Made by a program: the position numbers and the translations under genes
Shown: piece after piece, positions 1 through 10,510 of the stretch
Position numbering within the stretch: the first letter of the stretch is position 1
Layout: every line of letters starts with the position of its first letter
The notes under the pieces: model-generated
Seen by the model: the letters and a program-made list of their open reading frames with translations, nothing else
Told to the model about the DNA's origin: nothing
The model's database searches: none
Source: Pyrenochaeta sp. MPI-SDFR-AT-0127
Lineage: Eukaryota > Ascomycota > Dothideomycetes > Pleosporales > Cucurbitariaceae
Direction: 5' to 3'
Length of the DNA stretch: 64,000 nucleotides
NCBI GenBank assembly: GCA_020747015.1
Contig: JAGTJM010000021.1
Span: forward strand, 186,001-250,000

Positions 1-1064
1 GATCCCTTGGGTGTCTCCTCGGCGCTGACATCGGTCTCGGGTGCAGCCGTTGGTGTGCTATCTGTGTTCGATGAGTCTTGCTGGTTTGGCGGAGGTGACT
101 TGATTGACTTTTGTGTGGTTGAGGCAGCACTCGGTGCTTTGGCGGATCGAATGGGGATAAGAGGTACTGCGGGCTTAGTGGTATTACGAGTGTGCTTTGC
201 TGGAATAGTTGATGGCTGAGTAGGTGGCAAGGCCGAGGGTGTAGCAGGAAGTGCTACATCTACCTCAGAAGGCGGGTGTGACGTAGACGGAGTGTCAATC
301 TCAGCGTCTGAGGGCACCGCAATGGTAGAGGCCTGTGACTCCTCTGGCTCCTCCGTCGGCGTCTGTTCGCCATCCTCAATATGCTCAGTGTCCTTTGAGA
401 TATCCTCCTCAATCACCAGTTCTCGTGAGGGCAGCGCCAGACCCTCCTCTTCTGTCGACACTGGAGCCCTTCGCCGCCTTCTCCGCCTCGAAACACGAGG
501 AGGGAAAGCAGCGTCAGGTACGGACAACCACGGCAGAGGTGGATAGAATGGCTTGGAATTGACAGGCTGAGGGGTCGGAGGAGGCTTTGATTCAGCGACA
601 GGTGGGGGAGAGTCCACAGTAGTGTTCGTTGGTGGGGTCGACGCAGACAGGTGCGTCTGTGAGTGCACTGAAGGTGTCGAGGGTGTCTGCTGGGGTGTCT
701 GGATGCGCGGCATAGGAGGAGTGCGTGAATGCACAATGGGTGGAGTTTGCCCCATGGATGGATGCACTGGGGGCATGTGATTCATGTGGGGGTTCGAAGA
801 AACCACTACCGGAGATGCTTGGGGCTGGAATTGGCGTGGAGGCATGACATACTGCGGCGGCGGGGGCAGCGGCTGCTGGTAGGGATACCATTGCGGCATC
901 TGGTGCATGTGCTGGGGATAGCCGTGAGGGGGTCCATACTGCTGCTGGTACTGTTGGTAGTGCGCATATGGGTTGTGGTGCACCGGCGAATGGGTCTGGG
1001 GCGGGATCTGGTAGTGGTATTGCTGCTCAGCCTGCCTTCTCGGCATGTACGGGCCTCCCATCAT
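1..1064 (-). CDS. Disordered N-terminal region of a probable Ubp3/USP10-like ubiquitin hydrolase (partial)
   Basis: An open minus-strand frame runs from an ATG at 1064 (second Met at 1061, another at 1046) to the window edge with no stop. The visible ~354 residues are low complexity: a His/Tyr/Gln/Pro-rich start, then a Ser/Thr/Pro-rich stretch. One ordered-looking motif (FYPPLPWLSVPD, followed by a run of six arginines) lies near positions 490-545. From memory this motif marks the N-terminal region of filamentous-fungal Ubp3/USP10-type deubiquitinases, but the catalytic Cys and His boxes would lie outside the window, so the name is inference. If right, the protein removes ubiquitin in the cytosol, usually with a Bre5/G3BP-like partner. 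It is transcribed divergently from the RING gene at 1906. The alternative is an unrelated disordered regulator. Confidence 0.55.
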   Translation of the reverse strand, partial: MMGGPYMPRRQAEQQYHYQIPPQTHSPVHHNPYAHYQQYQQQYGPPHGYPQHMHQMPQWYPYQQPLPPPPQYVMPPRQFQPQASPVVVSSNPHMNHMPPVHPSMGQTPPIVHSRTPPMPRIQTPQQTPSTPSVHSQTHLSASTPPTNTTVDSPPPVAESKPPPTPQPVNSKPFYPPLPWLSVPDAAFPPRVSRRRRRRRAPVSTEEEGLALPSRELVIEEDISKDTEHIEDGEQTPTEEPEESQASTIAVPSDAEIDTPSTSHPPSEVDVALPATPSALPPTQPSTIPAKHTRNTTKPAVPLIPIRSAKAPSAASTTQKSIKSPPPNQQDSSNTDSTPTAAPETDVSAEETPKG

Positions 1065-1905
1065 TGACCAGAGGCGATGATGTTGCCTCTCCGTCAGTCG
1101 CTGGCCAGAGACCTAGCGCCAACGTGCGAGGCAACGGAAGACGGCGAGTGGGCGACGAGATTCGGGGTCCTCGGTCGTCACGTGTGACGTGATGGCTGAG
1201 GGTGCGGGACGGCGCGCAGGCAGCGTTGATGGATTGTTCCTACAATGCGCAAGGTCGCGCGAGGAAAGGCCGGAGTCGACGAGTGGAGGGGCGCCTGGTT
1301 TGACCGCGGGGTCATATTAGCACGACATGAGCGCAACCGGGCTGCGCGCAAGCAAGGGAGACGCGATGGCCGCGAAGGAGTGGACTATGGGCGTTGAGGG
1401 TTGGGGTGCTGAAGAAGTTCGATTATGACGGCGACAGAAAGGGCAGGTCTGTGCGTCCGGGTCAGAGAGGCCGTCTCAATCGGGACATGCACGATGAATG
1501 CCCTGCGGCGAGTGTGACGAGTTGCCGCTGGCCGTGACGAGTAATGGAGCCGTCCAGACGAATGACCAGGTTATGGCTACAAAGCGTCGTCAATTCGTGG
1601 ATGTTGTTTGGGCTTGCTGTGGGAGCAGCTTCCGTGAACGACACGTGATCAGCCGGCAACTCGATGTCATGGCCGCATCCGCCACTGCACACCTCTGACT
1701 GTGCTCAAGTCAACCCTCTTATGGGTAGGCCCACTACCAGCCAAACCAGCAATCCAACGCCAATCTACGCCACCCCTTTCCGCTCTCTTCTCGCCATCCG
1801 GCCCTCTCATTCTTTCTAGCAGGAACCTGCGCAGAGAACGGTCGCTCGGAATCCCGCCCATCGTCACAAGTCACCCTCGCAGCCGTGGACCCTTGGTTGG
1901 GAACC
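1065..1905. promoter_or_regulatory. Divergent promoter region between the deubiquitinase-like and RING genes
   Basis: This 841-bp gap separates two ATGs facing apart and must hold both promoters and 5' leaders. The short open frames inside it have no recognisable product. CT-rich tracts near 1740-1830 are typical of fungal leaders just upstream of the RING gene. No specific factor site is claimed. Confidence 0.5.
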
Positions 1906-4206
1906 ATGTCTACTAATCCGCCGTCCATTGCATCGTCTTCCAAAGCCTCTGCCTCCTCTGGACCCGCCTCCCCAGCGCAGAACCAGCCAGCATTCATCAC
2001 CACCGGCAACTTCTTCCAGCAGCGGGGTAACTCCGCGTCGGCAGCGTCGACGCGACCCTCAGCCACGCCACGGAACAACCAACAGAGCAAGAAGCAGCAC
2101 AAGGGCTCGAAACGCTTCATACAGATTGATGAGGATGCCATTGTCGAGTCGGTGAGTGAAAGAGGCCTCATCTGCGCGCCTCGTCCGCTAATCGAGTAGC
2201 TCAACATGCGTCCTTTCAATAAGAAGGGTCAGACCTCTATAACCCACCTGATGAACTTCAACCTTCCCCCACGTCCCCACAACCACCACTCGCACAGCTA
2301 CGGCAGGAACTATCGGCGAAATCCGACCTGGGGCCTCGGGTCGGGTTACCACGCAGTGGACAAAGCGAGGTGCGCAGTCACCAGTCGTGCGAGACGCAGT
2401 CAGAGTTGGCGTCGTGCATAGCTAACAGAGGTCAGATACGTACATGCGAACTACCGCTTCATTGTCGATCCACGTGGCGACTATCGTGCTCAAAGCGTTG
2501 ACGCCGATATCCATTTAGACTGGAATAATGTCTTACAGATATTGGCATCTGAGCTTTCCCAGGAAGCATCTTGCCCTATTTGCCTCGGGACTCCGGTAGC
2601 CCCAAGGATGGCTAGATGTGGCCACATTTTCTGTTTGCCCTGCTTAATACGCTACATGCATTCAGAGGACGATGGAAAGGCCCCAGAGAAGAGGGCACGA
2701 TCGAAGAAGTGCCCATTGTGCTTCGACACAATATACGCTTCGGAGACCAGACCCGTACGCTGGTACACAGGACAAGAAGGAGAGTCCCCGCGTGAGGGAG
2801 CCGACGTCGTCCTTCGATTGGTTGTCAGAGCCGCTGGAAGTACGCTCGCTATGCCGCGAGATGGTGCCGACGCTTTAGGGAAGGACGAAGATATTCCCTG
2901 GTATCATGCTGCCGAAATCATGGATTACGCTCGTGTTATGCGAGGCGGGGAAGACTATATGATGGAGCAACTAGATTTAGAGATCAGCAAGCTAGAACAA
3001 CAAGGCAAGGAAGATGAGGTCATGTTTGGCGAAGATAATATGGAATGGACGAGAAGGGCAATTCGCAATATTCGCGAAACAAAAGAGAAGATCAAGGGAA
3101 TTGGCAATCCCCCAGAAGAGCCAGCGAAACCAGCAGAACCCAAAGTAAAGCGAGCTCCGATTGTCTTCAATGATGAGCCAGGCGCTGCACCAGAAATGTA
3201 CACAATCCAGAACGCGTCCAAATCAGGACAGGACTTTTCAGCGGCACACGGCTCTTCCGAGGCGGCTCCGCCCGAAGCGAAACAGCAACGAACGATGTCG
3301 GTCTCTTCGCACTCCTCGAGAGCGAGTCACGGTATCCCCGCCACACTTGCTGAAATACGGAATCGCCAACAGCATGAGCACCACAACACACCCTCCGAAT
3401 ATTTCTTCTACCACGCCCTGTTACATTACTACCTATCACCATTGGACATACGCATATTGAAGTCTGCTTTCGGTAACTTTGCCTCTTTTCCATCGACGAT
3501 TCTACCACGCGTCGAGCATGTATCAACAGGTCATGTTGTCGATGACGAATTGCGGCGGCGCACTAAATATTTGGCACATCTACCGTACGGATGCGAGGTT
3601 GGCTTCCTCGAGTGTGACTGGACCGATACTGTGCCTCCAGAAGTCCTGGAGCGCTTCAAACCTGATATTGAGAAGAGACGGAAAAGGCACACTGATAAGG
3701 ACACTCGAGAGGAGAAGGCTCGTTTGCGGGCTGAGAAAGCCGAGTACGCTGAATTTTCCTCCGCACGGAGGAAACGCCTAAGCATTACGGACAGGTTCTC
3801 CGCCGATGACTTTCAGCCCTTGGCATCAGGGAGCACATCCGAGGCGCCACCAGCCATGGAAGGAGACCATTCCTCGACATCACCGCCGTGGCCAGCGCGT
3901 CGTGGAGAGGGGTTTGCTTCATTAGCCTCACCTTCCACCAGCCCCTCCGCTCCACGAACAGTCTGGGGTACGACAGCTGTAGCATCGACATCACCGACTC
4001 TTATGCCACAAGATCACCATGACGTGGATGATGGCTGGCTCCAAGATTGGGAGAAGGACTTGCTCCGCGAAGAGGACATGATTGCACAAGCGCAGGCTAT
4101 GTCGCTAGGTGGAGAGGAAGAAACGCCGAAGAAGCAGGCAGGCGGAAAGAAAAAGAAAAGCAAGAAGATTACACTGATGAGTACAAATGTCAGACGGGGT
4201 GCATGA
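1906..4206 (+). CDS. RING finger protein, RNF10/Mag2 family
   Basis: Exons 1906-2151, 2200-2369 and 2436-4206 give 728 residues. Both introns (48 and 66 bp) have GT-AG ends and CTAAT/CTAAC branch sites. An in-frame ATG at 1885 would add seven residues. A C3HC4 RING lies at about residues 185-240 (CPICLGTPVAPRMARCGHIF, then CLPC and CPLC). Just before it, the segment YVHANYRFIVDPRGDY matches the conserved lead-in of RNF10-family proteins. The C-terminal half has charged coiled-coil stretches, a RKRLSITDRFSADDFQPL motif and a lysine-rich end. RNF10/Mag2 proteins are E3 ubiquitin ligases tied to ribosomal-subunit quality control, so a cytosolic E3 role is expected. Family membership is well supported; the substrate is inferred. 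Confidence 0.9.
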
Positions 4207-4581
4207 CATGTATAGATAGACAGGTTCGTTAGCATCACTGAGTAGCATGGCGCGAAAAGGAGCAATGAAGAAATTCTGCATCAAGCAGCAACACACTACA
4301 ATCTAACTCCATCTCTACATGGGTTCATAGTTTCGTGTAGATTTGACATGGCCCCCAATAAGAGATTGTAGTCTGAGGTCAGACGATGCATGCAACACCA
4401 GAAGAATGGGACACATTCACAATAGTGTTAAAATTTGATCATATACAGGATATCCTATGCAAAGCCAATCTGTCCAAGTACGCCAGCCATGCTCGGTGAA
4501 CATGTATCCACTGGCAAGCAGGTCGTCTTTCCCATTCCAACTCTATGCATCCATTTGTGTATACACATCTCCTATGCCCCG
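4207..4581. other. Convergent intergenic region
   Basis: This 375-bp stretch holds the 3' ends of the RING gene and of the small membrane protein gene that points toward it. No coding potential or repeat is evident. Confidence 0.5.
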
Positions 4582-4965
4582 TCACATTAGACAAGCACCA
4601 CACTTGGCCGTCCCACCAATCTTCAGAGGCGCCCGCGAGTCTCTCGCCTGCGGTACGCGTCCGACGTCTCTTCCCCCAAACCCACTGCCACTTCCAGGTC
4701 CAGCATTGCCTCGGCCGTGCATACCGGCTTGATAGCTGTCGGGTGCAGGAGTCGCGTTGACGGGGCGGTAGAAGGAGTTGTGTCCAGGTGCGCGATACGG
4801 GGAGCCGCGGGCGGCGGCCCAGCTGTCGAGGGAGAAGAGCGTGGTCAGGTACAGAGCGAAGAATGTCATGAGCGTGTCGCTTGTGCGGCCGATGATGGAT
4901 CTGAGAGGGGTTAGTGATGGGCGTGCAGGGTACAAGACAAGGGGTGCGGACTTGTGTCCCTCCAT
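4582..4965 (-). CDS. Small SelK-like membrane protein, cysteine form
   Basis: Exons 4952-4965 and 4582-4900 encode 110 residues. The 51-bp intron has a CTAAC branch site eight bases before its CAG. It is a multiple of three without a stop, so retention would give a 127-residue form. The protein has a five-residue start, one hydrophobic segment (TLMTFFALYLTTLFSL, about residues 13-28), then ARGSPYR, a Gly/Pro/Ser-rich tail with GGRDVGRV, and a C-terminal KCGACLM. This order resembles the SelK/SelG family: one ER-membrane helix, a glycine-rich basic tail, and a terminal Sec or Cys. In fungi Cys replaces Sec, as here. Animal SelK works in ER-associated degradation and palmitoylation; the fungal role is unknown. 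The family call rests on pattern, not alignment. Confidence 0.55.
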   Translation of the reverse strand: MEGHKSAPLVLYPARPSLTPLRSIIGRTSDTLMTFFALYLTTLFSLDSWAAARGSPYRAPGHNSFYRPVNATPAPDSYQAGMHGRGNAGPGSGSGFGGRDVGRVPQARDSRAPLKIGGTAKCGACLM

Positions 4966-5335
4966 TATAGCGAGTGTGTGTAGGCTATGTCTCTGTTGTT
5001 AGAGTCTAATTATCGGGTCTGCAGTTGTAGACAGAAGCATGCTGAGGGGAGTTCGACCGCGCCGCAGCAGAGATATAGGCTGACATCGAGTGTTTGGTCG
5101 CCTGAATGCGAGCAGGGATGTGCATCCGTTGTTGCGCTACTGCAGGACCGAGCTGGGGTGACGAGATGTACAGTTTCGGGAAATTTTTCGACTTCACCTC
5201 TACATTCTACCTTAACCTTCAGCACGTGTCGACTACTGTGCATATTAGACCAGTTTTATCGTAGATCATTTTAGGTTACCTATACTTTGATCTACCCAGC
5301 AATAGAAAGGACCAGAGCGTGGAAAGGACTCGACG
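4966..5335. promoter_or_regulatory. Divergent promoter between the SelK-like and SPOUT genes
   Basis: This 370-bp gap lies between two start codons pointing away from each other. No specific factor site is recognisable by eye. Confidence 0.4.
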
Positions 5336-6755
5336 ATGGCAGACGCCGATAGCATTGTGGTCAATACCAAACTACGGTCGAAGAAGGGAACGGCTGATGA
5401 AAACACCAGCCACACCAAGGTACATAGTTTTGCTCAAAATCAGAGTAGCCCAACTAATACTGCAGCAGAAGCGCAAAGCGTCGGCCGTTGTTATTCATCA
5501 AAATTCAGGTGACAACAACAATGACAGCCCTGCAAAGAAAAGAAAGAACGACACACAAGAGCAGGGAATCATCGATATTGACACATCAAGGCCGACGGCA
5601 GTATTCAAACCAACCAAGGGCCGAGATTGGACCGTCAGCATCGCGTTGCCAGGTAGTTGGCTCCTTAACGCCAAGAAGCCTGACCACAAGACCATCCAAG
5701 TAGGACGCATCGCGCGGGCTGCAGCGGTGTTCTGCGTTGACGAGATTGTCGTCTTCGATGACAATCCGAGCAATGTGGATACCAAGGTTGTGTCTGAGAA
5801 GTACATCCGGCAAGGACGAGGCAAGAAGTCGAAGCAAGAAATCCTTGACTCCATCCTGGAAGAAGATGAGCCGTGGCAGAACCCAGATCAGTTCTTGTAC
5901 CACGTACTATCCTTTGCCGAGTGTCCGCCTCATCTGAGGTACGATGCTGAGGACCCGAGATTGAGCATCTTCCAGAAACATCAAAATCTAGGATGGGTCG
6001 GCTGTCTGCCGAGTATGGATATGCCGCATCATCTGAGAGGCCACGAGTGGTGCCAGTACCGAGAGGGTGTGGTAGTCGGTCCAGCTTCCTCACCATTGAG
6101 AACAAAAAAATCAAAGACGGCAGGGTCTGAGGAAGAAATCTATGTATACGTCAAATGTGGCCTTCCATATCCAGTTCGCGTCCCTGTCCCCCAGGAAGCG
6201 CCAATTGAGGCAGGCATGCGCACCACGGTGCGGTTCGCTGACGCAGATCCTCCATCTTCTTGGCCACACCTCTCGTATGAAGAGTGTGAAAACCTGGAAG
6301 CAACGGCATGCGCATCGAGCTTACCACGCGAGGAGTCAGGATATTATTGGGGCTACACTGTGCGCCGTGCTACCTCGCTCAGTGCAGTGTTTGCAGAATG
6401 CGAATACACCGACGGCTACGACTTCACCGTTGGAACTTCAGAGCGCGGTGTCCCCGTGCACTCCATTCTGCCAAATGCCACGCCATCCACCAACAATGGA
6501 GCGAATGCCAACAAAGCCCCTGAGAAGTTCAATCACTTATTAATTGTCTTTGGAGGCGTAGCAGGTATAGAGCCAGCAGTAGCCAACGACCCTCTACTTG
6601 TAGCCAAGGGACTGGGTAAATCAACGGCGAATGAGCTCTTCGATGCATGGGTCAATCTTGTACCTGGGCAGGGCAGCAGGACAATTCGAACAGAGGAGGC
6701 AGTTGAATTTGGGCTTATGGCACTGAAGCCTTACATCGATACGATGGATGACTAA
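5336..6755 (+). CDS. SPOUT-fold RNA methyltransferase (SPOUT1/C9orf114 family)
   Basis: Exon 1 (5336-5419) begins MADADSIVVNTKL. Exon 2 (5469-6755) follows an intron with a CTAATA branch region, giving 456 residues. The acceptor is a tandem CAGCAG, so starting exon 2 at 5466 would add one Gln. A Lys-rich nuclear-type segment (AKKRKNDT) precedes the catalytic fold. The family signature is clear: a SIALPGSWLLNA strand, then RIARAAAVFCVDEIVVFDD. The C-terminus holds the knotted SAM-binding end, with LLIVFGGVAGIEPA and a closing RTEEAVEFGLMAL segment. Human SPOUT1 and its yeast relatives are SAM-dependent RNA methyltransferases; the target in fungi is inferred. The upstream part of the long open frame before 5336 is intergenic. 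Confidence 0.92.
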
Positions 6756-7424
6756 GCAAAGAAGAAGCGTCGCGAGAATGTTAAATTAGTTGGATTTGCA
6801 TCGACAAAGACAGTATGAATTGAGGTGAAGAAAGTTTGGGAAGGGAATGGATGGCTTAGTATCAATTTATATGCTTCCAAGGCCTGGGTATAAGATTCTG
6901 AAGAGTTGAGATAGTCAAGGGGATTTTGGGAGGTAGAGTGCTTCATCAAAATAACTGATTATACTCAAACCACTTGAGATGCACTGACACACCTTTTTAT
7001 CTTCCTGTGATATTCCCAAGTCACAAGCGTGGTTCAAGGACGTACCAATTTATCTTGACGGACGCCGGAGGTTGCTATGGCTCCCAAAAATTGAAATGTT
7101 GATTACTTGAACACTACCTTGTCGTCACCCAGGGTCTGTACTGCCCAGTCTCTCAATTAAACAAGTCCAAACCACATCAGCCCTTCATCAATGTTCAGGA
7201 CAACGCTTACACGGGCTCAATCGTGGGCGTCAATACACTCTAAGGCTTCTCCAAGTGATAGATCGTAACGGTCGCCGTTTCTCAGCCCAGATAGCATCCT
7301 CGGTATCTAATGCGCATTTCGTCAAGGTCAAGTCAAAATGGGCAGTCCAGGCGCCTAGAGGGTGGAACTTACACACATATTCAATCCAAGGTGGATGTAT
7401 TGTTTAAAATTCCTCAAGCATTTC
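6756..7424. other. Intergenic region upstream of the 5S rRNA gene
   Basis: This is AT-rich sequence after the SPOUT gene. Short open frames here have no recognisable product, and I see no repeat. It marks the left end of the loosely packed accessory stretch. Confidence 0.4.
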
Positions 7425-7543
7425 ACATACGACCATAGGATCTTGAGAACAAGGCTTCCCGTTCGCTCAGCCCTATTTAAGCAAGATACCGGCGGATTAG
7501 TAGTTAGGTGGGTGACCACTAGCGAATCCCCGCTGTTGTATGT
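7425..7543 (+). rRNA. Dispersed 5S ribosomal RNA gene
   Basis: The sequence starts ACATACGACCATAGG and ends GCTGTTGTATGT, matching the ends of ascomycete 5S rRNA, and these ends pair as helix I (ACATACGAC with GTTGTATGT). The internal RNA polymerase III control region is present (AGTAGTTAGGTGGGTGACCA, then CTAGCGAATCCC). An inner stem differs from the usual fungal sequence yet still pairs (ATCTTG near 7440 with CAAGAT near 7482), which argues for a working gene rather than a decayed copy. Length is about 119 nt. A T-run follows at once. Ascomycete 5S genes are commonly scattered singly among protein genes, as here. Confidence 0.92.
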
Positions 7544-7550
7544 TTTTGTT
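7541..7550 (+). terminator. RNA polymerase III terminator of the 5S gene
   Basis: A run of five T residues (TGTTTTTGTT) sits exactly at the 3' end of the 5S gene, the usual Pol III stop signal. Confidence 0.75.
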
Positions 7551-8068
7551 TGTTAATTTTCCTGAAGCAGATTGCGCTGTGTGGGTCTGGAGACTGGCAA
7601 TGACTCGAAGATGCGGCCTCGGGGAAACCATCGAAGGAGACGTATAATCACAAATTCTTAAGAATTGAGTAGTCTCTGTTTTTAAATTTATTTATTTATT
7701 GGCTTTTTAGAATGCACTAGTAGTTAAAGCAATATTTATTCGTAATTCCGTAGTCTTCGCGAACAGTGTGAAAGACTACACGAGAATTTTGGCTTTTGAA
7801 CAACTGCATGTGATAAGATAGTTGAATACTAACAGGGTATCAGACTACAATCACAAAGTATATGTGCACTCCTTAGCTCTCCATTTAATCGGTCTGTATA
7901 TATATCAAAATATAATGACGCCTTTCAAGAACCAAACAAACTCATGCGCAGGTCTCCTCTAAGCTCCATGCGACTCTGATCTTCGCAGCAAATAACCTCG
8001 TCCTTAAGTTCCCATATGTTCAAATGCAACTATCTTTACACACTCAGTGGCTGATCTGCTGCAACATA
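7551..8068. other. AT-rich intergenic region
   Basis: This region holds a low-complexity T/A block (TTTAAATTTATTTATTTATT around 7680-7700) and no credible coding region. It contains the 3' end of the secreted-protein gene transcribed toward it. Confidence 0.4.
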
Positions 8069-8846
8069 TCAAAATCCAGCCTCCTCAATGGGGATATAGC
8101 CAGGTGTTCCACCGAAATGCCCAAGGAAGTTCTTCAGTCCTGGATCAGCGCTTGGACAGATTGGCATCGTTCGTGCGGGATCGCACGAATTTGGGAATTC
8201 AGGACTTCCACAGGACTGAACGCAAGTTCTGAACGTTGTGCTCTACACCATTCGTCAGTGATCTTTCCTAACCATATGAATAACAAAAAAATAAACTCAC
8301 TCCAGTTTGTTTTGGTCCTTCAACCTTCTCCTTAAATGGAGCAGTGAACGCGAAATCCTGCCATGTATCCTCGGGACCACAACCAGGCTCAACGACCCTT
8401 CTGGTCTGCCCACTGACAGTGACGACCTTAGCAGTGGCTATAACACCGCACTCCAGCCCGCCTGCAGGGCACAGCTGCGTATCGCCATAAGATGTCTCGT
8501 CCGAAGCACTCCAAGAGTATTCGTAGCCAACACTTGCGCCCAGAGAAAAGATTTTGCCGATGTCGATACCGCCATTAATCCCCACGGTGATCGTGTGCTG
8601 AATGGTGATGGTATGCGCGATGCCCTGTGATAGCTCGCAGTTATCCTCTAGATTGGACACGCAAAACACAGGGCTGCCCATAACTGGTGGCTGCTTGAAA
8701 GGCGCCGATGATTTCAGGTTTTGGTATTCGAGAGGTTGTTTTTCGGGCGGATTACAGAAGACCTGGCGCCGTTCAGGGAGCACGGCCGCTTGCGCGACGG
8801 TGCTCATAAGGATGGCGGCGATAGTAAGGCTGTTGAAAAAGGACAT
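8069..8846 (-). CDS. Small secreted cysteine-rich protein, candidate effector
   Basis: Exons 8301-8846 and 8069-8242 are joined across a 58-bp intron (GTGAGT donor, CTGAC branch, TAG acceptor) to give 239 residues. The start is set at the Met that opens a clear signal peptide (MSFFNSLTIAAILMSTVAQA), followed by LPERR, a possible Kex2-type dibasic site. The mature part has ten cysteines, an even number that suits disulphide bonding; four fall in the second exon (CVQSC, SCDP, PICPS). The middle (HTITIQHTITVGINGGIDI) looks like alternating beta strands. I recognise no family. Size, secretion and cysteine content fit a secreted effector or a cell-surface/antimicrobial protein, but no function is shown. 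It sits isolated in the accessory region beside the 5S gene. Confidence 0.75.
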
Positions 8847-10510
8847 GATGAATATTGAGTCAAGCTTGACAAAGAATATGACTGATGAGGACGAATGAGC
8901 GAGGTGGTTGCTTTGAAAGGAGGAAGTCTGGAACTTCGGAATTTGATTGCATATGGTCTTCTGCAATAGAGATTGACTTCACTCATATACTTCTCGCTCC
9001 ACTCTGCGCGTTGTAGGGAAACGCACGGAGTGTAGACAACTGATCTGAAAATACCTCGAATGAGGTCTCAATGTGAAAAGGATCGTGGACGCCTCGCCCC
9101 CATTGATACTCTGCTCTTGTAATACTGCAATCAAAATACATAAGTGCTCCAAGGTGCGACCTTTGCATACTCGATAACGCCCAAAATATTTCTCTAGCTG
9201 ACCAGTGCATGCTTACCTACCTAATTATGTCATAGTCAGCGGCCCCAATTCGAGACAGGAGTTCTTGGCATCAGGGTCAGGGCCTGGGGGCGGGGCAGAA
9301 CGCGCACTTGTGACTTTTCGTGCTGATGAATTGAATAGGGAAGCTAGTATATCCGGGCGCTTCGATATTCTGGGCTTTCTGTTCGCAGAGTGCTAGACGA
9401 TCCACTACCTTGGCCATAGCACGGGCTGAGCCCCCAGGTTGAAACACCCCTGTACTCCGGTCCCTGCTTGCGAAACAGTCGCGACAAAAACAATTTCTGA
9501 CTCTGAATCTCTTCAAATCTCACTCCAATGCGCCTGCGAGTTGTGACAGCATGTACCCAAAAGGCCTTCATTTCTCCCTAAGGGACTATTAATTGTTAGC
9601 ACATCATGGAACGGGACTCAGGGCAGTGACAGTTCGTTTTATAGCCCTTGAAAACCAGTATAAAGGAAGGAGACATATTCTACCATATAAAACAATCATA
9701 CCAACGTCAAAGTAACATTAAAGTCCCAGAAATTGATGTTTTGGTTGTCTAGCTTCCTGTATACTACTTGACTCTGATCACTGCAGGGTTCTCGTCGCTT
9801 TCCAACGAAAATGCACATCAATGGTTACCGGGTCAAGTGATAATAGGAGAGAACTCACGCTACAAACATTACGAATTCTGACCTCGATTCTCAAATGCCT
9901 GATTGACAGAAATTTTGAATTCAAATACAAGGTGCAAGACTTTGAGCAAATGTAGTACATTAAAGAGACCTGCCTTGGCTGTCACTCTGACGCGAGGTAG
10001 CACTTCTTTCTGTATTGGGAGACATGGCGCGCTTGTGCAGTAGATATCACATTTGTGCTACTGTGGGGTGGTATTGGCAGAAAACTTTCATACCACGACG
10101 TGATGTCATGACACAGCCTAGACTCGCGGAGATTGTAGGTGCTACAAAAGGGACTAACAACGTACAACTCTCTACCTTAGCTGGGCAGTAATGGTGCCGT
10201 ATTTGCGGCCACATAGTGACGAATTAGGCATCTATGGCCTCTAAAAATTCAATCTCAACGCTTATATGCACCGTCTTACCGCGATACGATACGATTAACA
10301 CGGAGTCTTCTCTAACTACATTTGCACCGCTTGTTAGCTAAAGTGAGGTCAACTAGCGGAGGATTCATAGGACGTACGTATTGCGATCAAGTATGGAGTA
10401 CGCCATTTCTCGCGAGAACCAACCTTCACTCGAGCCATCACAGATCCATATCAATGTCTTCACAAGCGCTGCACATTTCCACAGTAGCCTCAACCGGGGC
10501 AACCACAGAG
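8847..10510. other. Gene-poor intergenic stretch
   Basis: About 1.7 kb with only short unrelated open frames on both strands and no recognisable product. The right end is the 3' flank of the DUF3176 gene. The left end must contain the promoter of the secreted-protein gene; a TATA-like AGTATATGAG lies on the minus strand near 8985. Confidence 0.4.
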
